NCBI GenBank assembly: GCA_945870155.1
Contig: CAMBSB010000027.1
Location: forward strand, 1 to 43,210
Direction: 5' to 3'
Length of the DNA: 43,210 bases
Origin: Paludibacter jiangxiensis
GTDB lineage: Bacteria; Bacteroidota; Bacteroidia; Bacteroidales; Paludibacteraceae
Within the stretch, counting starts at the first letter, position 1. Each line of letters opens with the position of its first letter. The translations under genes and the position numbers were made by a program. Positions 7,673-17,325 of this stretch are shown here, in pieces. Under the pieces are notes generated by a model. The model had not been told where the DNA came from, did no database searches, and saw nothing but the letters and a program-made list of their open reading frames with translations.

Positions 7673-10492
7673 ATGAAAATCAATAGATATAAATCAAGGT
7701 TCGCAATACTGATTATTCAGGTTTTGTTTTTTCAATTGTCGGTTTTTGCACAACAAAATGTTTCTGCCGATAAAAAAGCCGACGAAAAGAAAGTAGCAGT
7801 AGCCTATGGTGAACTCAGTGCCGATGCTGTAACTTCATCCATTTCAACTGTTTCGGGCGATAATTTAAAGAAGAATACCAACTATAATGTGAGCGAATCG
7901 CTTTTTGGTATGTTGCCGGGCTTATTTGTAGAGGAAAAAGCCTTGGAGCCGGGCAGCGCGAAATTAAATATGTTTATTCGCGGAAAATCAACTTTTGGCA
8001 ATGCCAGCAATGCGCCTTTGGTGTTTGTTGATGGTTTCGAGCGCGATTTGTCGGAATTAACAATGGAAGATATTGAGAATATCTCGGTACTGAAAGATGC
8101 TGCTTCGTGTGCCTTGTATGGCTCGAGAGGTGCTAACGGAGTAATTCTGGTAACAACAAAACGTGGAGCCGAACAAAAAACATCCTATACTTTCAGGTCC
8201 GAATATGGTTTTCAACAACCTACAAAATTGCCTAGATTTGTAGGTTCAAAAGACTTTGCAAAGTTTTACAATGAGGCATTGGATAACGATGGCTTATCGA
8301 ACTTAAAATACTCTGACGAAAAAATTGCAGGTTACGATAATGGCAACTCAGTTTTAAATCCCGATTTTGATTGGGCAAACGAAATGTTAGCTGCATCAGC
8401 CCCCATTTCGAATGTGAATTTCTCGGCAAGGGGTGGTAATCAAAGCACAAAATTTTATGTCAATATTGGTTATCTAAATAATACTGGCATTTACAAAGGC
8501 ACTGATAAATACACCGATTACAGCACAAATATTAACTACGACAGGTATAATTTTCGTACAAATCTGGATTTGATTGTACTCAAAGGACTTAGTGTTAAAA
8601 TGGATGTATCGGGACAAATATCAACTAAAAATGCTCCTAATAGTTCAACCAGTTCAATTTGGAATGCAATGTACAAATACCCGACTCATTTGTTTCCGGT
8701 AATGGCTGAGCCAGGAACGCTTGGAGGTACACCTGTATACTACAACAGTCCGATGGGTCAGATAACCGAGTTAGGCTACGATCGAATAAGTAGCAGGTAT
8801 TTACAATCGTCCATACAGGCTTTATATGAATTTGATGGAACATTGAAGGGCTTATCGGTTGGCGCACGCTATGCTTACGATAACATTTATTCCATTACCG
8901 AAAACAATACCAAAACCTTTGGGGTAAAGGATGTATTAGGCAAAACCACTTCGGGTGATCCTATATTAAGTCAACTTATAGGTAAAAACAGTACAGTTCC
9001 TGTATTCAGCATCAGTGGCGAGTCGCAATTGCGCCGTAACAGTTTTGAGGCTTACTCGCAATATGTAAAAAACATTGGTCAAAGCACCATCAATGCACTT
9101 ATAATGTATCATCAGGACAAACAATATGTAGATCAATATAGCCCTTACGCATTCCAAACATTAGGAGGGAAACTGCATTATGGCTATAAAAACACCTATT
9201 TTGCTGAACTTTCAGGTTCGTTTAGCGGTACCGAAGTTTTTGCTCCTAAAAACCGACAAAATTTTTATCCTGCTGCATCAGCTGCATGGGTTGTTTCGAA
9301 CGAAGATTTTTTCAACACTACGAAAGGTATTGATTACCTGAAATTTAATACTTCCGCCGGCTTTGTGGGTAATAGCTCGGTGGGCGAACGTTTTACTTAT
9401 CGACAATTATATGTAAATAGTGGTAGTATAATTTTTGGAAGAGGCAATACCGCCATTTTGTATGGCTTGGCCGAAGGAACATTACCAAATATCGATTTAA
9501 AACCCGAAAGAGCTTTTAAATTTGATATAGGCATGAATATGAAATTATTTTCATCACTTACATTGGATGCCACTTATTTTATCGAAGAAAGATCGAACAT
9601 TTTGACAACATCGAGTAGTCAGATTTCATCCGTGTTAGGTGTTGCAGTTCCAAATATCAACAAAGGCAAAACGAGTGTTTCGGGAGTTGATGCTTCGCTT
9701 ATATATAACAAGCAACTGAGAGATGTTGGAATTTCACTAGGTTTAAATTTATCGTACTACAATAGTGTTATTAAAGAAATAAACGAACAAGCACTACCTG
9801 ATTTTGCTTCGTATCAACTGCAAAAAGGTCAAGCTATTGGCTCTAGTTTGGGGTTGCAAGCCATTGGATTTTACCAAAATGACGCTGAAATTGCTTCGGA
9901 CCCTGTAAAACCACAATTTGGAACAGTAAAACCGGGCGATATTAAATACAAAGATCAGAATGGTGATAATAAAATTGATGATTATGACCGCGTTTATTTG
10001 CCCGGCCTCAATATGGCAAATGTTGATCTTGGTTTTCAGATTGGATTGAACTACAAAGGTTTCGACATTTCAGCATTTTTAAATGCGCAATTGGGCGAGT
10101 CAATTTACCTTGGCGATTCACCACTTTTGTTTTGGCCACTTACCGATGAGTCGGCTCGTATTACACAATATGTGGCCGATAGAAAACCTTGGACTCCTGG
10201 AAATGCAACTTCTGCAAATTATCCTCGCTTAACAACACAGGACAGCCCTAATAATTACCGCAGATCTGATTTTTGGATGATAAATGGAGACAAGTTACTA
10301 CTAAGAACTTTGGAACTTGGATATGCTTTAAATGCAACTACAGCCAAGAAATTATTCCTCGCGAATGCGCGAGTATATGTACGTGGAATGAATTTGTTTT
10401 CGCTTGATCATTTGAAAGCTGTCGACCCTGCTGCTATGTCAGGTTATCCAATGATGAAGTCTTTCCAAATGGGATTTAACCTTAGTTTTTAA
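7673..10492 (+). CDS. SusC-like TonB-dependent transporter, short form (SusC2)
   Basis: This 939-aa protein is a second SusC. The signal peptide spans residues 1-26 (SVFA|QQ). Unlike SusC1, it has no carboxypeptidase-like domain: about 15 charged residues lead straight to a TonB-box-like stretch (KVAVAYGEL) and the plug. The SusC signature is present as ISVLKDAASCALYGSRGANG, followed by VILVTTKRG. The barrel ends MGFNLSF. A QNGDNKIDDYD loop matches the calcium-type loop of SusC1. The missing N-terminal domain is not a truncation of the reading frame, because signal peptide and plug are in one intact frame. It pairs with SusD2, 18 bp downstream. It may handle a different oligosaccharide from SusC1, but this is inference. 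Confidence 0.93.
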   Translation: MKINRYKSRFAILIIQVLFFQLSVFAQQNVSADKKADEKKVAVAYGELSADAVTSSISTVSGDNLKKNTNYNVSESLFGMLPGLFVEEKALEPGSAKLNMFIRGKSTFGNASNAPLVFVDGFERDLSELTMEDIENISVLKDAASCALYGSRGANGVILVTTKRGAEQKTSYTFRSEYGFQQPTKLPRFVGSKDFAKFYNEALDNDGLSNLKYSDEKIAGYDNGNSVLNPDFDWANEMLAASAPISNVNFSARGGNQSTKFYVNIGYLNNTGIYKGTDKYTDYSTNINYDRYNFRTNLDLIVLKGLSVKMDVSGQISTKNAPNSSTSSIWNAMYKYPTHLFPVMAEPGTLGGTPVYYNSPMGQITELGYDRISSRYLQSSIQALYEFDGTLKGLSVGARYAYDNIYSITENNTKTFGVKDVLGKTTSGDPILSQLIGKNSTVPVFSISGESQLRRNSFEAYSQYVKNIGQSTINALIMYHQDKQYVDQYSPYAFQTLGGKLHYGYKNTYFAELSGSFSGTEVFAPKNRQNFYPAASAAWVVSNEDFFNTTKGIDYLKFNTSAGFVGNSSVGERFTYRQLYVNSGSIIFGRGNTAILYGLAEGTLPNIDLKPERAFKFDIGMNMKLFSSLTLDATYFIEERSNILTTSSSQISSVLGVAVPNINKGKTSVSGVDASLIYNKQLRDVGISLGLNLSYYNSVIKEINEQALPDFASYQLQKGQAIGSSLGLQAIGFYQNDAEIASDPVKPQFGTVKPGDIKYKDQNGDNKIDDYDRVYLPGLNMANVDLGFQIGLNYKGFDISAFLNAQLGESIYLGDSPLLFWPLTDESARITQYVADRKPWTPGNATSANYPRLTTQDSPNNYRRSDFWMINGDKLLLRTLELGYALNATTAKKLFLANARVYVRGMNLFSLDHLKAVDPAAMSGYPMMKSFQMGFNLSF

Positions 10493-10510
10493 TACTTTAA
10501 AAATTAGCAT

Positions 10511-12250
10511 ATGAAACTCAAAAAAATATTTTTCATACTATCAGCAATTTTAATTGTAACATCCTGCGATTATTTAGAGCCGGACTCATTGTCGTTGAAA
10601 TACAAAGAGGATGTTTATCAAAATTTGAGTTATATCGACCAGGTTTTGACAAGTGCATATTCAAATTTGCCGGCAGGTTACAACGATATTGATGGTTCGT
10701 GGATTGCCTCTGCAAGCGATGAGGCAGAAGAAGTAGATGCTTCAAAAAAAATTCATCACTTTAATATTGGTAACTGGAACGAATTTAATAATCCCGATGA
10801 TGTTTGGGCCAATTGTTACAAAGGCATACGTAAAACCTGTGACTTTTTAGAAGGAACTGATACGATAAGTTGGTATGCTTACAAAGGCAACAATGAAGTT
10901 GAATACACAAGAAGAAAAGTTTTATTGAAAAGAACCCGTGCAGAAGCTAAGTTTTTGCAGGCATTTTATTATTTCGAATTAGTAAAGCGCTATGGTGGTG
11001 TACCACTTATTACAAAAAAATTAAACCTCGATGACAATGGAGCTATAATTGGGAATATTGCACGCGAAAGCTTTGCTAATTGCGTTCAACATATTGTAAA
11101 TCTGTGCGATTCCGTTATTGCTTGTCCCGAACTTTCGGTCGCATGGTCGGCAACCGAAGATGGTTATGCAGGAAGAGCCTCGGGTGGTGCTGCTATGGCA
11201 TTGAAATCGCGTACATTGTTGTATGCAGCCAGCGATTTATATAATCAGCCAGGCTTAAGCTCTGTTTTTGGGTATACCGATGTAAGCGACGATGCGCGCA
11301 AACTTCGTTGGGAAAGCGCTGCAAAAGCAGCTTATGCAGTTATTGCAACCGGTAAATATACCATGCAGCCGTACAATCTGATATTCACACTCGGAAGCGG
11401 ACGTGGTACTGAGGTGATTTTCGAACGACGTAGTGGCAGCGATAATGTTTTTGATAAAGCAAATTATCCCATAGGTTTCGAAAAAGGGGCAACAGGAACT
11501 TGTCCTTCGCAAAACCTGGTGGATGCTTACGAAATGAAAGCTGACGGTTCGAAATTTGATTGGAATAACCCTATACATGCAGCTAATCCATATGCAGGTC
11601 GCGATCCACGATTGTTGATGACCATACTTACAAACAACGAATTATTTGGCTTACCAGCCCGTAAAGTAGAAATTTGGCAAGGTGGTTTGGATGGTTTGCC
11701 ACGACAAAAAGCCACAAAAACAGGCTATTACCTGAAAAAATGGGTAAATACTGCTTTGGATTTCTCGCTCAACAATACCACATTTCATCAGTGGATCTAT
11801 TTTCGGATTGGTGAGTTTCATTTGAACTATGCCGAAGCAATGAACGAAGCGTTTAAAAATCCAACTTATAAAAACACTTCCATTGGTTATATGCGTTCGG
11901 CTATCGAAGCAACCAATATTGTGCGTTCAAGGTTTGGTGTAGGGATGCCCGGAATTCCGGCAACAATATCGTATGAAGATTTAAGACAAAGGATTAGAAA
12001 TGAACGCAGAGTTGAACTGGCTTTCGAAGGACATCGCTGGTTTGATGCTCGTAGGTGGATGATTGGCTCCACAACGCTTGGATCCGATTTGAGAGGTGTA
12101 AACATTGTTAAAACAGGTGATAATACTTTCTTATATACTCCTACAGTTGTCGAAAAAAGAGTATATGACACCAAAATGAATCTATATCCGATTCCACAGT
12201 CTGAAATTAATAAAACAGGTGGTTCAATTATTCAAAATCCTAATTGGTAA
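10511..12250 (+). CDS. SusD-like (RagB/SusD) glycan-binding lipoprotein (SusD2)
   Basis: This 579-aa lipoprotein is the partner of SusC2. The lipobox IVTSC gives an acylated cysteine at residue 19. SusD hallmarks are AEAKFLQAFYYFELVKRYGG followed by VPLI, MALKSRTLLYAASDLYN, FHLNYAEAMNEAF, and the C-terminal RNERRVELAFEGHRWFDARR block with the closing IIQNPNW. Length and block order are normal for the family. It differs clearly from SusD1 in the ligand-facing middle region, so the two pairs are probably not a recent duplication. The next coding sequence starts 23 bp downstream. Confidence 0.95.
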   Translation: MKLKKIFFILSAILIVTSCDYLEPDSLSLKYKEDVYQNLSYIDQVLTSAYSNLPAGYNDIDGSWIASASDEAEEVDASKKIHHFNIGNWNEFNNPDDVWANCYKGIRKTCDFLEGTDTISWYAYKGNNEVEYTRRKVLLKRTRAEAKFLQAFYYFELVKRYGGVPLITKKLNLDDNGAIIGNIARESFANCVQHIVNLCDSVIACPELSVAWSATEDGYAGRASGGAAMALKSRTLLYAASDLYNQPGLSSVFGYTDVSDDARKLRWESAAKAAYAVIATGKYTMQPYNLIFTLGSGRGTEVIFERRSGSDNVFDKANYPIGFEKGATGTCPSQNLVDAYEMKADGSKFDWNNPIHAANPYAGRDPRLLMTILTNNELFGLPARKVEIWQGGLDGLPRQKATKTGYYLKKWVNTALDFSLNNTTFHQWIYFRIGEFHLNYAEAMNEAFKNPTYKNTSIGYMRSAIEATNIVRSRFGVGMPGIPATISYEDLRQRIRNERRVELAFEGHRWFDARRWMIGSTTLGSDLRGVNIVKTGDNTFLYTPTVVEKRVYDTKMNLYPIPQSEINKTGGSIIQNPNW

Positions 12251-12273
12251 TTTTTTTTATAAAAATAAAAAAT

Positions 12274-12798
12274 ATGAAGAAGCTAATATTTTTAATCAGT
12301 TGCATTGTTTTTCTATCAGCTTGTGGGGTGGAGGTTTTACAAGATTATGGCGTTGATAGTGTTATTTTCCCCGAAAACAGACAGGATGTAATTAACATAA
12401 ACGGTTCCATTAAACAGGATTCGATAGTTAGCTCTATAGCTGTACATCGCTCGGGTGTGTCACCAACTTATCCCGAAAAAACTATTGGAATAATTGTAAA
12501 CACTGATAGCGTTACTGCTATTATAAATAGTGCAAATACTGCCATCACACCAAGCACCGAACAGTTGTGGTTTAAAGGTGTAATGGTGTTGCCTGCTAGT
12601 TGTTTCACTGTACAATCGCCGATTGTAATACCTGCAAATAGTCGTACAGCTCCGTTGTCGATTACTTTAATAAAATCAGAAATTGATAAATTAGATAAAA
12701 CCAAAGTATGGTTAACTGCATTTTCGATAAGTCCTACGAATGAAATTAATCTTATTAAAAACAGTAATATTAATTTCCTGAAAATAGTTTTTAAATAA
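12274..12798 (+). CDS. Small surface lipoprotein, DUF1735/BT_3987-like domain
   Basis: This is a 174-aa predicted lipoprotein with lipobox FLSAC (Cys17). The rest is one beta-sandwich-like domain with the pattern of DUF1735 proteins: paired repeats of polar strands, a 'CFTVQSPIVIPANSRTAPL' stretch resembling the family's 'v.IpaG...' strand, and a closing basic hydrophobic strand. DUF1735 proteins often follow SusD genes and act as surface glycan-binding proteins. The frame is open further upstream from 12244 (inside the end of SusD2), but the ATG at 12274 gives a proper lipoprotein signal and is preferred. The GH2 gene starts 7 bp downstream, indicating tight cotranscription. Confidence 0.7.
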   Translation: MKKLIFLISCIVFLSACGVEVLQDYGVDSVIFPENRQDVININGSIKQDSIVSSIAVHRSGVSPTYPEKTIGIIVNTDSVTAIINSANTAITPSTEQLWFKGVMVLPASCFTVQSPIVIPANSRTAPLSITLIKSEIDKLDKTKVWLTAFSISPTNEINLIKNSNINFLKIVFK

Positions 12799-12805
12799 AA
12801 GTAGT

Positions 12806-14797
12806 ATGCGAAAAAATATTCTATTGGCATTTGCGTTTTTATGTGCATTAAGCTTGCCATCTCAAAAAACATCGCTCGATGGCGCTTGGAAATTCATTTT
12901 AGACCCTTTTAATATTGGCGAAAAAGTAGGATTTCAGCTTACAAATGTCGACCTCAATAAATGGGAAAAAGTAACTGTTCCTCATTGTTTTAACGACGAT
13001 GAAAAATACAAATTTTACACCGGAAATACCTGGTACACACGTAAATTTCAGGTAGGCGAGCTGAAACTGAACAAAAATACATTTGTGCATTTCGAAGCAG
13101 TTTTCTATAAATCAACTGTATATGTAAATGGCGAATTAGCTGGAATGCACGAAGGTGGATATACGCCTTTTGAACTTAATATTACCAAACTGCTAAAACC
13201 GAATTCAAGTAACGTAATTACTGTGAAGGTAGACAATTCGTGGGACGAAAGCACAATTCCTGGTGCTAAACCATTGCCAAAACAGGGCGAACAACTCACC
13301 TATTCTTTGTTTTTTCCGTGGATAAATTATGGAGGTATTATTCGGAGTGTAGCATTGATTGAACGGGCAGAGACCTATATCAAAAATGTAAAAATTGAAG
13401 CTGAGCCTGATTTGGTAAAGGGATTTACTACCATAAAAGTTAAATCTTTTGTTGTGAATGCAACTGTTAATTCAAAATTATTACCAACAATAAACATTTC
13501 GTATAAGGGCACTCCTTTAAAGCTCAAATGGAAAATGCTTGAAAATAAACAAATTTCGGAAGGTATAACACAAATTACAAGCTCCGCAACCATACCAGCC
13601 AAACAAGTAAATTTATGGGGACTCAATTACCCTAACTTATACAAAGCAGAAGTTGTATTGTCTGTTGATACATTTAGTACCAATTTTGGAATTCGTAAAC
13701 TCGAAATTAAAGGAACACAATTTTTATTAAACGGAGAACCTTTGTTTTTGGGAGGAGCCAACCGGGTTGTTGAATACCCTGGTGAAGGTTCAAAAGACCC
13801 TATGTACGTTCTTGAAAAAGATTTGAAATTGATGAAAGAAGCAAATATGCTCTTATCACGCATTGCCCATTATCCGGTAAGTACGCAAATGCTTGATTGG
13901 GCTGACAAAAACGGTATGTTGATAATTACCGAAGCGGGTAATTGGCAAATGACCGAAAGGCAAATGGCAAGTCCGTTAATGCGTAATAAATATCAACAAC
14001 AAGCGCGCGAAATGATTGAGCGTGATTGGAATCATCCGTCAGTTATTGCTTATAGTGTTGGCAATGAATACAATTCTCTTTCGACCGAAGGTATTTCGTG
14101 GACTAAAGATATGATAGAATTTACAAAGAATATAGACTCTACCCGCAAATTGACTTTTTGTTCCAACCGAGTGGCAAGAGCTAAAACGCCTGAGGAAGAA
14201 GCATCACAGCATGTGGATTTCGTTAGCGTTAATTGTTATGGTGGACATGAGCGTGTTATAACCAAGATTCATGAGTTATATCCAAATAAACCAGTCTATA
14301 TCAGCGAATTTGGATACCGTACCGATGAAGTGAAAAACGAAGATGATAGGGCAGAAAAATTACAAAAAAACATAGAAGTGATTCGTAAGTACGATTATGT
14401 AATGGGTGCATCCATTTGGACATTCAATCACTATCGCAGTCGTTACAATGGCACAGATGCGGATGGTTACCGACCTTGGGGTGTTGTAACTGCCGATCGT
14501 ACCAGGTTGAAGTCTTATGACGCTTTACGAACAGAATTTGCTCCGGCCGTATTAGAAACAACGCAGTTGACCAACAATCAATTAAAAGTTAAAATTACAT
14601 CACGCAAAGATTTTCCAAGAATGATATTAGAAGGATATAAAATTAGGATTGGTGAAAATGAATATCCAGTTAATAAACTAAATCCGGGTGAATCGCAGGA
14701 ATTTACTTTTACACTGAATGTTGCATCTGATAAAATAAAATTAGTTTCACCTACAGGATTTGTAATTTTAGAAACTGAATTACAAGTAAATAAGTAA
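12806..14797 (+). CDS. Glycoside hydrolase family 2 (beta-galactosidase/beta-glucuronidase type)
   Basis: This 663-aa exo-acting glycosidase has a signal peptide over about residues 1-19. Then come the three GH2 domains: a jelly-roll sugar-binding domain (about 20-190, including SLDGAWKF and VYVNGELAGMHEGGYTPF), an Ig-like domain (about 190-300) and a TIM barrel (about 300-590). The barrel shows NHPSVIAYSVGNE with the predicted acid/base Glu at about 421, and PVYISEFGY with the predicted nucleophile Glu at about 501. The usual GVNRHE motif is altered to GGANRVVE. The length fits the compact three-domain type rather than the 1000-aa LacZ type. No T9SS tag is present, so periplasmic action on imported oligosaccharides is likely. 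The substrate (galactoside, glucuronide or mannoside) cannot be decided from the motifs. Confidence 0.88.
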   Translation: MRKNILLAFAFLCALSLPSQKTSLDGAWKFILDPFNIGEKVGFQLTNVDLNKWEKVTVPHCFNDDEKYKFYTGNTWYTRKFQVGELKLNKNTFVHFEAVFYKSTVYVNGELAGMHEGGYTPFELNITKLLKPNSSNVITVKVDNSWDESTIPGAKPLPKQGEQLTYSLFFPWINYGGIIRSVALIERAETYIKNVKIEAEPDLVKGFTTIKVKSFVVNATVNSKLLPTINISYKGTPLKLKWKMLENKQISEGITQITSSATIPAKQVNLWGLNYPNLYKAEVVLSVDTFSTNFGIRKLEIKGTQFLLNGEPLFLGGANRVVEYPGEGSKDPMYVLEKDLKLMKEANMLLSRIAHYPVSTQMLDWADKNGMLIITEAGNWQMTERQMASPLMRNKYQQQAREMIERDWNHPSVIAYSVGNEYNSLSTEGISWTKDMIEFTKNIDSTRKLTFCSNRVARAKTPEEEASQHVDFVSVNCYGGHERVITKIHELYPNKPVYISEFGYRTDEVKNEDDRAEKLQKNIEVIRKYDYVMGASIWTFNHYRSRYNGTDADGYRPWGVVTADRTRLKSYDALRTEFAPAVLETTQLTNNQLKVKITSRKDFPRMILEGYKIRIGENEYPVNKLNPGESQEFTFTLNVASDKIKLVSPTGFVILETELQVNK

Positions 14798-14853
14798 TTA
14801 AAATAGTTCAATTTATTAAAGAAAAATAATCGTTAATTAAAAAAATCAATCTC

Positions 14854-17052
14854 ATGAAACAATTAGTCTTAGCAATTTGCATGCTGTTAGTAAGCACAGT
14901 GAATGCACAAATTACAAATAACGTAGAGTTATTTGGAAATTCCGATTTCGGTGATGCCAATTTATTTACAAATGGCACAACAGGTTTTGCAACTCCAGCC
15001 GCTACTGATGCTTCGGTTAGAGGTAAATGGTATGCGGGAACAACTGAGCTAGCAAGTTACAATGTGGATGGTTTTATAACAACCGCTGCAGGTGGTTTTT
15101 TTGATGCCATGATGCCTTTCGATGCTGCTCTGGTTTATAACAATCTTCTTGGTCAGGTGCCGGCCGAAAAGTTCACAACAGGACGCTACCGCTTTTCGAT
15201 AAAAGCAAAAGGTACAGCTCCTTTATATATTAAAATATCATCAGTTGCTGCCATGGGTACTGAGTTGGGAATTATTATGCGTAATCCTTCTAGTTCTGCA
15301 ATTGTAAAACAATCACCACCGGATTATACCGGCTATTCGATTAAAGTTACACCTACCGAAGAATGGGCAACCTATTCAGCAGATTTGGATATTACGCTGG
15401 CAACTAATTGGGTACGCGTGTTTATTGTTTTCCCCAAAATGGGAGTTATATCATTGGATGACATTTCAATTAAACGCACTAAAGACCTTCCTACTACTTA
15501 TTATGTTCGTCCAAGTGCAAATACTACGGCTTGGTCAGGTATAACAGGTGTAGAGTCTGACCAAATAATTAGTACCGATGCTGTTACTTTTGCCGGCACA
15601 AATACCTATTACATGATGGGAGGAAACTATACTACAGGTTCTACAATTGCGCTTACGACAGGTAAAATTTATGGTGGATTTACCGGTGCTGAAACAAGTA
15701 TTGATTTGAATGCAAGACCGACATCCGATGTAGACCAGAATGGCATTATTGAGCCATGGGAATTTACAAATACAACATTAATAACCAGTTCGTTGGCTAA
15801 CAGCAAATTTGAACAAGCAGGTGTTGGAAGCCGGTTGCTCACTATCACAGGAAATGGTGGAGAGGTTGATGGTGTTACTCTAACTGATTTTTGCTATAAT
15901 TATGTTACAGGTGGTATTACGTATGGAGGACCAATTACGCTTGGTCAGGTTAGCTCAAGTCCAACACTTAATAATGCTGATAATGTGGGCAAATTAACCC
16001 GTTGCACCTTGAAGAAAATTAAGGCTGGAGCAAGTGTTATTATGATGACAAATAATGCATCTTCCATTGACCGCTGCTTAATTGAAGATAATATTGGAAC
16101 ATTCTCCTATGGTGCAGTTTTTATGAATCGTTTTGGTGGTACATTATCGAACTCGGTATTACGCAACAACAAAGCTAAAACCAAAGGTGGAGCTATTTAT
16201 GCCGGAAATGCTGCTGCAACCGGTGGAGTTGATTTAAAAGCGGTTGTTTCGAATTGTGTAATTTACAACAATACGGCTGAAGTGAGTGGTGGTGCAATTT
16301 GTGGAGAAGCTGGTGCAAATCTGTCAGGTGTAGAAATTGTGAATTCAACCATTGCCAACAATATGACAGTAGCACCTGGTGTTGCATCGGTAGAGTTGAC
16401 TAACAACGGACTTTTGGTGAACAGCATTGTAGTGAATGATATTTTGGATGAAATTTATGTAAGCAACGCCAGCAACTATGTCGAAAAAGTGGTTTATGGT
16501 ACTTTGACAGCTGCTTCGGCTGCACTTTATCCTGCGGTAAGTAACCTAAGCGCAAAAGCTATTGCCGATTTGAAATTTGTGAACCCAACATTAACACAAG
16601 GCTACGTGGATCTTTCAGGAACTAATTATGATGCCATGCGTAAAGCTAATTTTAAAATTAGTAATGTTACTTCTGCGGCTTATGTGAGCAACGCTACCAT
16701 ACCCACTACGTATCAGGTTGGTGGAACAGGTGCAACAATAACTACCCGTGCTACAGTTCCTTCAACAGATATTCTTGGTTTGGCTCGTTCTACAAACATG
16801 ACTTTAGGTGCGTATTTCTACAATCCGGCTTCGGGTTTAAATGCAAAATCGGCCGATAAAGTATTTGCTTTTGGAACAAGAAGCGGCATTAAAATTCAAG
16901 GCGAACAGGGCAATATAGTAAATATTTATAATGTTTCTGGCCAATTGGTTTCAACTGCAAAATTGAATACTGACAATGTCTTAATTCCTTCAGCAAAAGG
17001 ATTTTATGTTGTAGTAATAGGAAGTCAGGTAAATAAGGTTTCGGTAAATTAA
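14854..17052 (+). CDS. Secreted CBM-like plus parallel beta-helix protein with T9SS sorting domain
   Basis: This is a 732-aa exported protein. The signal peptide is residues 1-19 (STVNA|Q). About residues 25-210 resemble a CBM4/9-type jelly roll ending in VISLDDISIKR, the typical last strand of such modules. A spacer includes DVDQNGIIEPWEF, an EF-hand-like calcium loop at about 291-303. Right-handed parallel beta-helix repeats follow (about 320-540; for example IDRCLIEDNIG, LSNSVLRNNKAKTKGGAIYA, SNCVIYNNTAEVSGGAIC). The last 75 or so residues form a T9SS type A-like sorting domain (IYNVSGQLVSTAKL ... KGFYVVVIGSQVNKVSVN). No catalytic signature could be assigned. It may be a glycan-binding protein or an unrecognised lyase. 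Hairpins follow immediately, so it may end the first transcription unit. Confidence 0.7.
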   Translation: MKQLVLAICMLLVSTVNAQITNNVELFGNSDFGDANLFTNGTTGFATPAATDASVRGKWYAGTTELASYNVDGFITTAAGGFFDAMMPFDAALVYNNLLGQVPAEKFTTGRYRFSIKAKGTAPLYIKISSVAAMGTELGIIMRNPSSSAIVKQSPPDYTGYSIKVTPTEEWATYSADLDITLATNWVRVFIVFPKMGVISLDDISIKRTKDLPTTYYVRPSANTTAWSGITGVESDQIISTDAVTFAGTNTYYMMGGNYTTGSTIALTTGKIYGGFTGAETSIDLNARPTSDVDQNGIIEPWEFTNTTLITSSLANSKFEQAGVGSRLLTITGNGGEVDGVTLTDFCYNYVTGGITYGGPITLGQVSSSPTLNNADNVGKLTRCTLKKIKAGASVIMMTNNASSIDRCLIEDNIGTFSYGAVFMNRFGGTLSNSVLRNNKAKTKGGAIYAGNAAATGGVDLKAVVSNCVIYNNTAEVSGGAICGEAGANLSGVEIVNSTIANNMTVAPGVASVELTNNGLLVNSIVVNDILDEIYVSNASNYVEKVVYGTLTAASAALYPAVSNLSAKAIADLKFVNPTLTQGYVDLSGTNYDAMRKANFKISNVTSAAYVSNATIPTTYQVGGTGATITTRATVPSTDILGLARSTNMTLGAYFYNPASGLNAKSADKVFAFGTRSGIKIQGEQGNIVNIYNVSGQLVSTAKLNTDNVLIPSAKGFYVVVIGSQVNKVSVN

Positions 17053-17074
17053 ATTTAAAAATATCGGATTTAAA

Positions 17075-17102
17075 TTAAGGTGAGTAGTACAACTCACCTT
17101 AA
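17075..17102 (+). terminator. Hairpin, possible transcription terminator
   Basis: A perfect 11-bp inverted repeat, TTAAGGTGAGT/ACTCACCTTAA with a 6-base loop, starts 23 bases after the beta-helix gene. It is followed by AT-rich sequence (AATAAAATATT) rather than a clean T tract, so termination is likely but not certain. Confidence 0.6.
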
Positions 17103-17108
17103 TAAAAT

Positions 17109-17196
17109 ATTGAACCACAAAAGAATATAAAAGTATAACCATAAAGTGAAATCTGACATTCCTTTTATTGACTTTTGTGTTCTTTTGTGGTTCAAT
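17109..17196. repeat. Long inverted repeat (17-bp arms), terminator- or MITE-like
   Basis: The arms at 17109-17125 (ATTGAACCACAAAAGAA) and 17180-17196 are perfect reverse complements separated by 54 bases. A second 7-bp pairing inside (17127-17133 with 17162-17168) extends the structure. There is no ORF inside and no clear target-site duplication. The CCACAAAAG word resembles the CACAAAG words of the palindrome at 30746. It could be a bidirectional terminator or a small non-autonomous element. Confidence 0.6.
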
Positions 17197-17204
17197 TCTT
17201 ATAT

Positions 17205-17235
17205 TTATTTCTTCAATTTTTTATTTCTTCAATTT
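17205..17235 (+). repeat. Tandem 15-bp direct repeat
   Basis: TTATTTCTTCAATTT occurs at 17205-17219 and again at 17221-17235, separated by one base, in the leader of the acetylesterase gene. A TAATTTG word at 17303-17309 could be part of a promoter for the downstream genes, but support is weak. Confidence 0.5.
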
Positions 17236-17325
17236 GAAATGATATATTCTGAAAAATCAACTCGCGCTTATTTAAAAACCTTTTATATAAACATTTAATT
17301 GCTAATTTGTAACTGTTCTAAAATT

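Noticed and set aside
17109-17196. Insertion sequence bounded by 17-bp inverted repeats
   Set aside because: The interval is only 88 bases with no transposase and no target-site duplication. It is kept only as an inverted repeat with terminator-like or MITE-like character.
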